A DNA stretch of 5,581 nt from an uncultured Bacteroides sp. (GTDB lineage Bacteria; Bacteroidota; Bacteroidia; Bacteroidales; Bacteroidaceae): the NCBI GenBank assembly GCA_900557355.1, contig USSR01000476.1, positions 1-5,581 on the forward strand, given 5' to 3'. A program made the translations under genes and the position numbers. This document shows, in pieces, positions 4,388 to 5,581 of this stretch. Position 1 is the stretch's first letter. Every line of letters begins with the position of its first letter. A model generated the notes under the pieces. That model made no database searches. It saw only the letters and a list, made by a program, of their open reading frames with translations, and was not told the DNA's origin.

Positions 4388-5581
4388 ATGAAATCGACAA
4401 TTAATTTAGGTTATTTGGTTTTCCTTTCAGTGGTAGCGGCTTTGGGTGGCTTTCTGTTTGGATATGACACTGCTGTTATTTCCGGTACTATTGCCCAGGT
4501 GACAGAGCAATTCAGGTTGGATGCCTTACAGCAAGGATGGTATGTGGGGTGTGCACTGGTCGGTTCTATCATCGGAGTGCTTTTTGCCGGTATTTTGAGT
4601 GATAAGTTCGGACGGAAATCTACTATGATTCTTTCAGCAATCTTATTCTCCACTTCTGCGATAGGTTGTGCGGTATGTATGGATTTTAACCAATTAGTGG
4701 TCTATCGGATTATAGGCGGTGTTGGCATAGGCGTTGTTTCTATCATCTCTCCACTTTATATTTCGGAGGTTGCTGTGGCTCAGTATCGTGGACGCTTGGT
4801 TTCCTTGTATCAGTTAGCTGTTACAATCGGATTTTTGGGTGCTTATCTTGTGAATTATCAACTTCTGGAGTATTCCATAAGTAATCCTGACGTTACTACA
4901 GGATGGTGGAACCTGATATTTGTAACAGAAGTTTGGAGAGGGATGTTAGGTATGGAAATGCTGCCTGCTTTATTGTTCCTTATCATTATCTTTTTCATAC
5001 CCGAAAGCCCGCGCTGGCTGACATTGAAGGGAAGAGAAGAAAAGGCTACTGATATTCTTGAGAGGATTTATGTTTCTTCCAAAGAAGCTATGTTTCAATT
5101 GGCAGAAACTAAGTCTGTAATATCTTCCGAGTCAAAATCAGAATGGAGACTTTTATTGCAACCCGGCATTATGAAAGCTGTTATAATAGGTGTGTGCATA
5201 GCTATGTTGGGACAGTTTATGGGAGTGAACGCTGTTTTGTATTATGGACCGTCCATTTTCGAAAATGCCGGTTTATCCGGAGGCGATTCTTTGTTTTATC
5301 AAGTTTTAGTAGGTTTGGTGAATACCTTAACTACTATATTAGCTCTCGTTATTATTGATAAGGTAGGTCGCAAGAAGTTGGTTTATTATGGTGTATCCGG
5401 TATGGTAGTTTCTTTAATACTGATTGCGATTTATTTTATTTATGGAGAATCTTGGGAAATTTCCAGTATTTTCCTTCTGGTCTTTTTCCTTTTCTATGTA
5501 TTTTGTTGTGCCGTGTCTATATGTGCTGTGGTATTTGTGCTTCTTTCTGAAATGTACCCGACTCGGGTACGCGGACTTGCC
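4388..5581 (+). CDS. Sugar-porter-family MFS transporter (XylE/GLUT-like), 3'-truncated by the window edge
   Basis: An inner-membrane secondary transporter, probably a proton:sugar symporter. The frame stays open for 398 codons to the right edge, and the family norm is about 450-490. Family signatures appear in order: GYDTAVISG (25-33), DKFGRK (72-77), R107 then GGVGIGVVS and PLYISEVA (110-129), RGRLVS (134-139), PESPRWL (205-211), GQFMGVNAVLYYGP (275-288), DKVGRKK (324-330) and SEMYPTRVRG (387-396). About ten transmembrane helices are visible, with a cytoplasmic loop near 212-260. Compared with XylE from memory, the helix-5 glutamine is kept (Q142). The first of the two helix-7 glutamines is G275, and the helix-10 tryptophan position is F383, so the sugar specificity may differ from xylose/glucose. 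The ATG at 4388 is 2 bp after the DUF4434 stop and has no Shine-Dalgarno, which suggests coupled translation. Confidence 0.93.
   Translation, partial: MKSTINLGYLVFLSVVAALGGFLFGYDTAVISGTIAQVTEQFRLDALQQGWYVGCALVGSIIGVLFAGILSDKFGRKSTMILSAILFSTSAIGCAVCMDFNQLVVYRIIGGVGIGVVSIISPLYISEVAVAQYRGRLVSLYQLAVTIGFLGAYLVNYQLLEYSISNPDVTTGWWNLIFVTEVWRGMLGMEMLPALLFLIIIFFIPESPRWLTLKGREEKATDILERIYVSSKEAMFQLAETKSVISSESKSEWRLLLQPGIMKAVIIGVCIAMLGQFMGVNAVLYYGPSIFENAGLSGGDSLFYQVLVGLVNTLTTILALVIIDKVGRKKLVYYGVSGMVVSLILIAIYFIYGESWEISSIFLLVFFLFYVFCCAVSICAVVFVLLSEMYPTRVRGLA

Noticed and set aside
4411..4653. Open frame on the - strand (80 codons)
   Set aside because: Lies over the first helices of the MFS transporter in antisense. 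The transporter frame is clearly the real one.
5143..5358. Open frame on the + strand (71 codons)
   Set aside because: Out-of-frame overlap within the MFS gene, with an arginine/cysteine-rich product that has no family features.

Overview
The window looks like chromosomal DNA from a gut Bacteroidales species (Bacteroides or Phocaeicola type). The evidence is AT-rich coding sequence, starts with little or no Shine-Dalgarno signal, two promoter-like sites matching the Bacteroides consensus (TTG, about 19-20 bp, TAnnTTTG), and typical Bacteroides gene families: a Wzz chain-length protein, a NusG/UpxY-like protein and a DUF4434 protein. The genus is inferred from these traits, not from a database match.

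Left part (1-1703, + strand): the 3' end of a surface-polysaccharide operon. It holds the C-terminal part of a Wzz-type chain-length determinant, then a very short protein with only a NusG N-terminal (NGN) domain, then a WbuC-family cupin. The genes overlap at their stop/start codons (ATGA, TAATG), so they are probably co-transcribed and translationally coupled.

Middle (1700-3290): a ROK-family repressor is encoded on the - strand. It converges on the cupin gene so closely that the two stop codons share the 4-bp palindrome CTAG. That junction is the loop of a 14-pair imperfect inverted repeat. Upstream of the ROK gene is a 379-bp very AT-rich divergent intergenic region. It holds a promoter for each direction, several AT-rich palindromes placed like operators, and two mutually exclusive hairpins in the predicted leader of the rightward transcript.

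Right part (3291-5581, + strand): a DUF4434 protein (putative TIM-barrel, glycoside-hydrolase-like, with a twin-arginine-like signal) is followed after 2 bp by a sugar-porter-family MFS transporter. The transporter gene has no stop before the right edge. The divergent ROK regulator, exported barrel protein and sugar transporter together suggest a small sugar-responsive catabolic operon without SusC/SusD genes in view. The ROK protein would repress the operon, and possibly itself, until an unknown sugar is present. The substrate cannot be read from the sequence.
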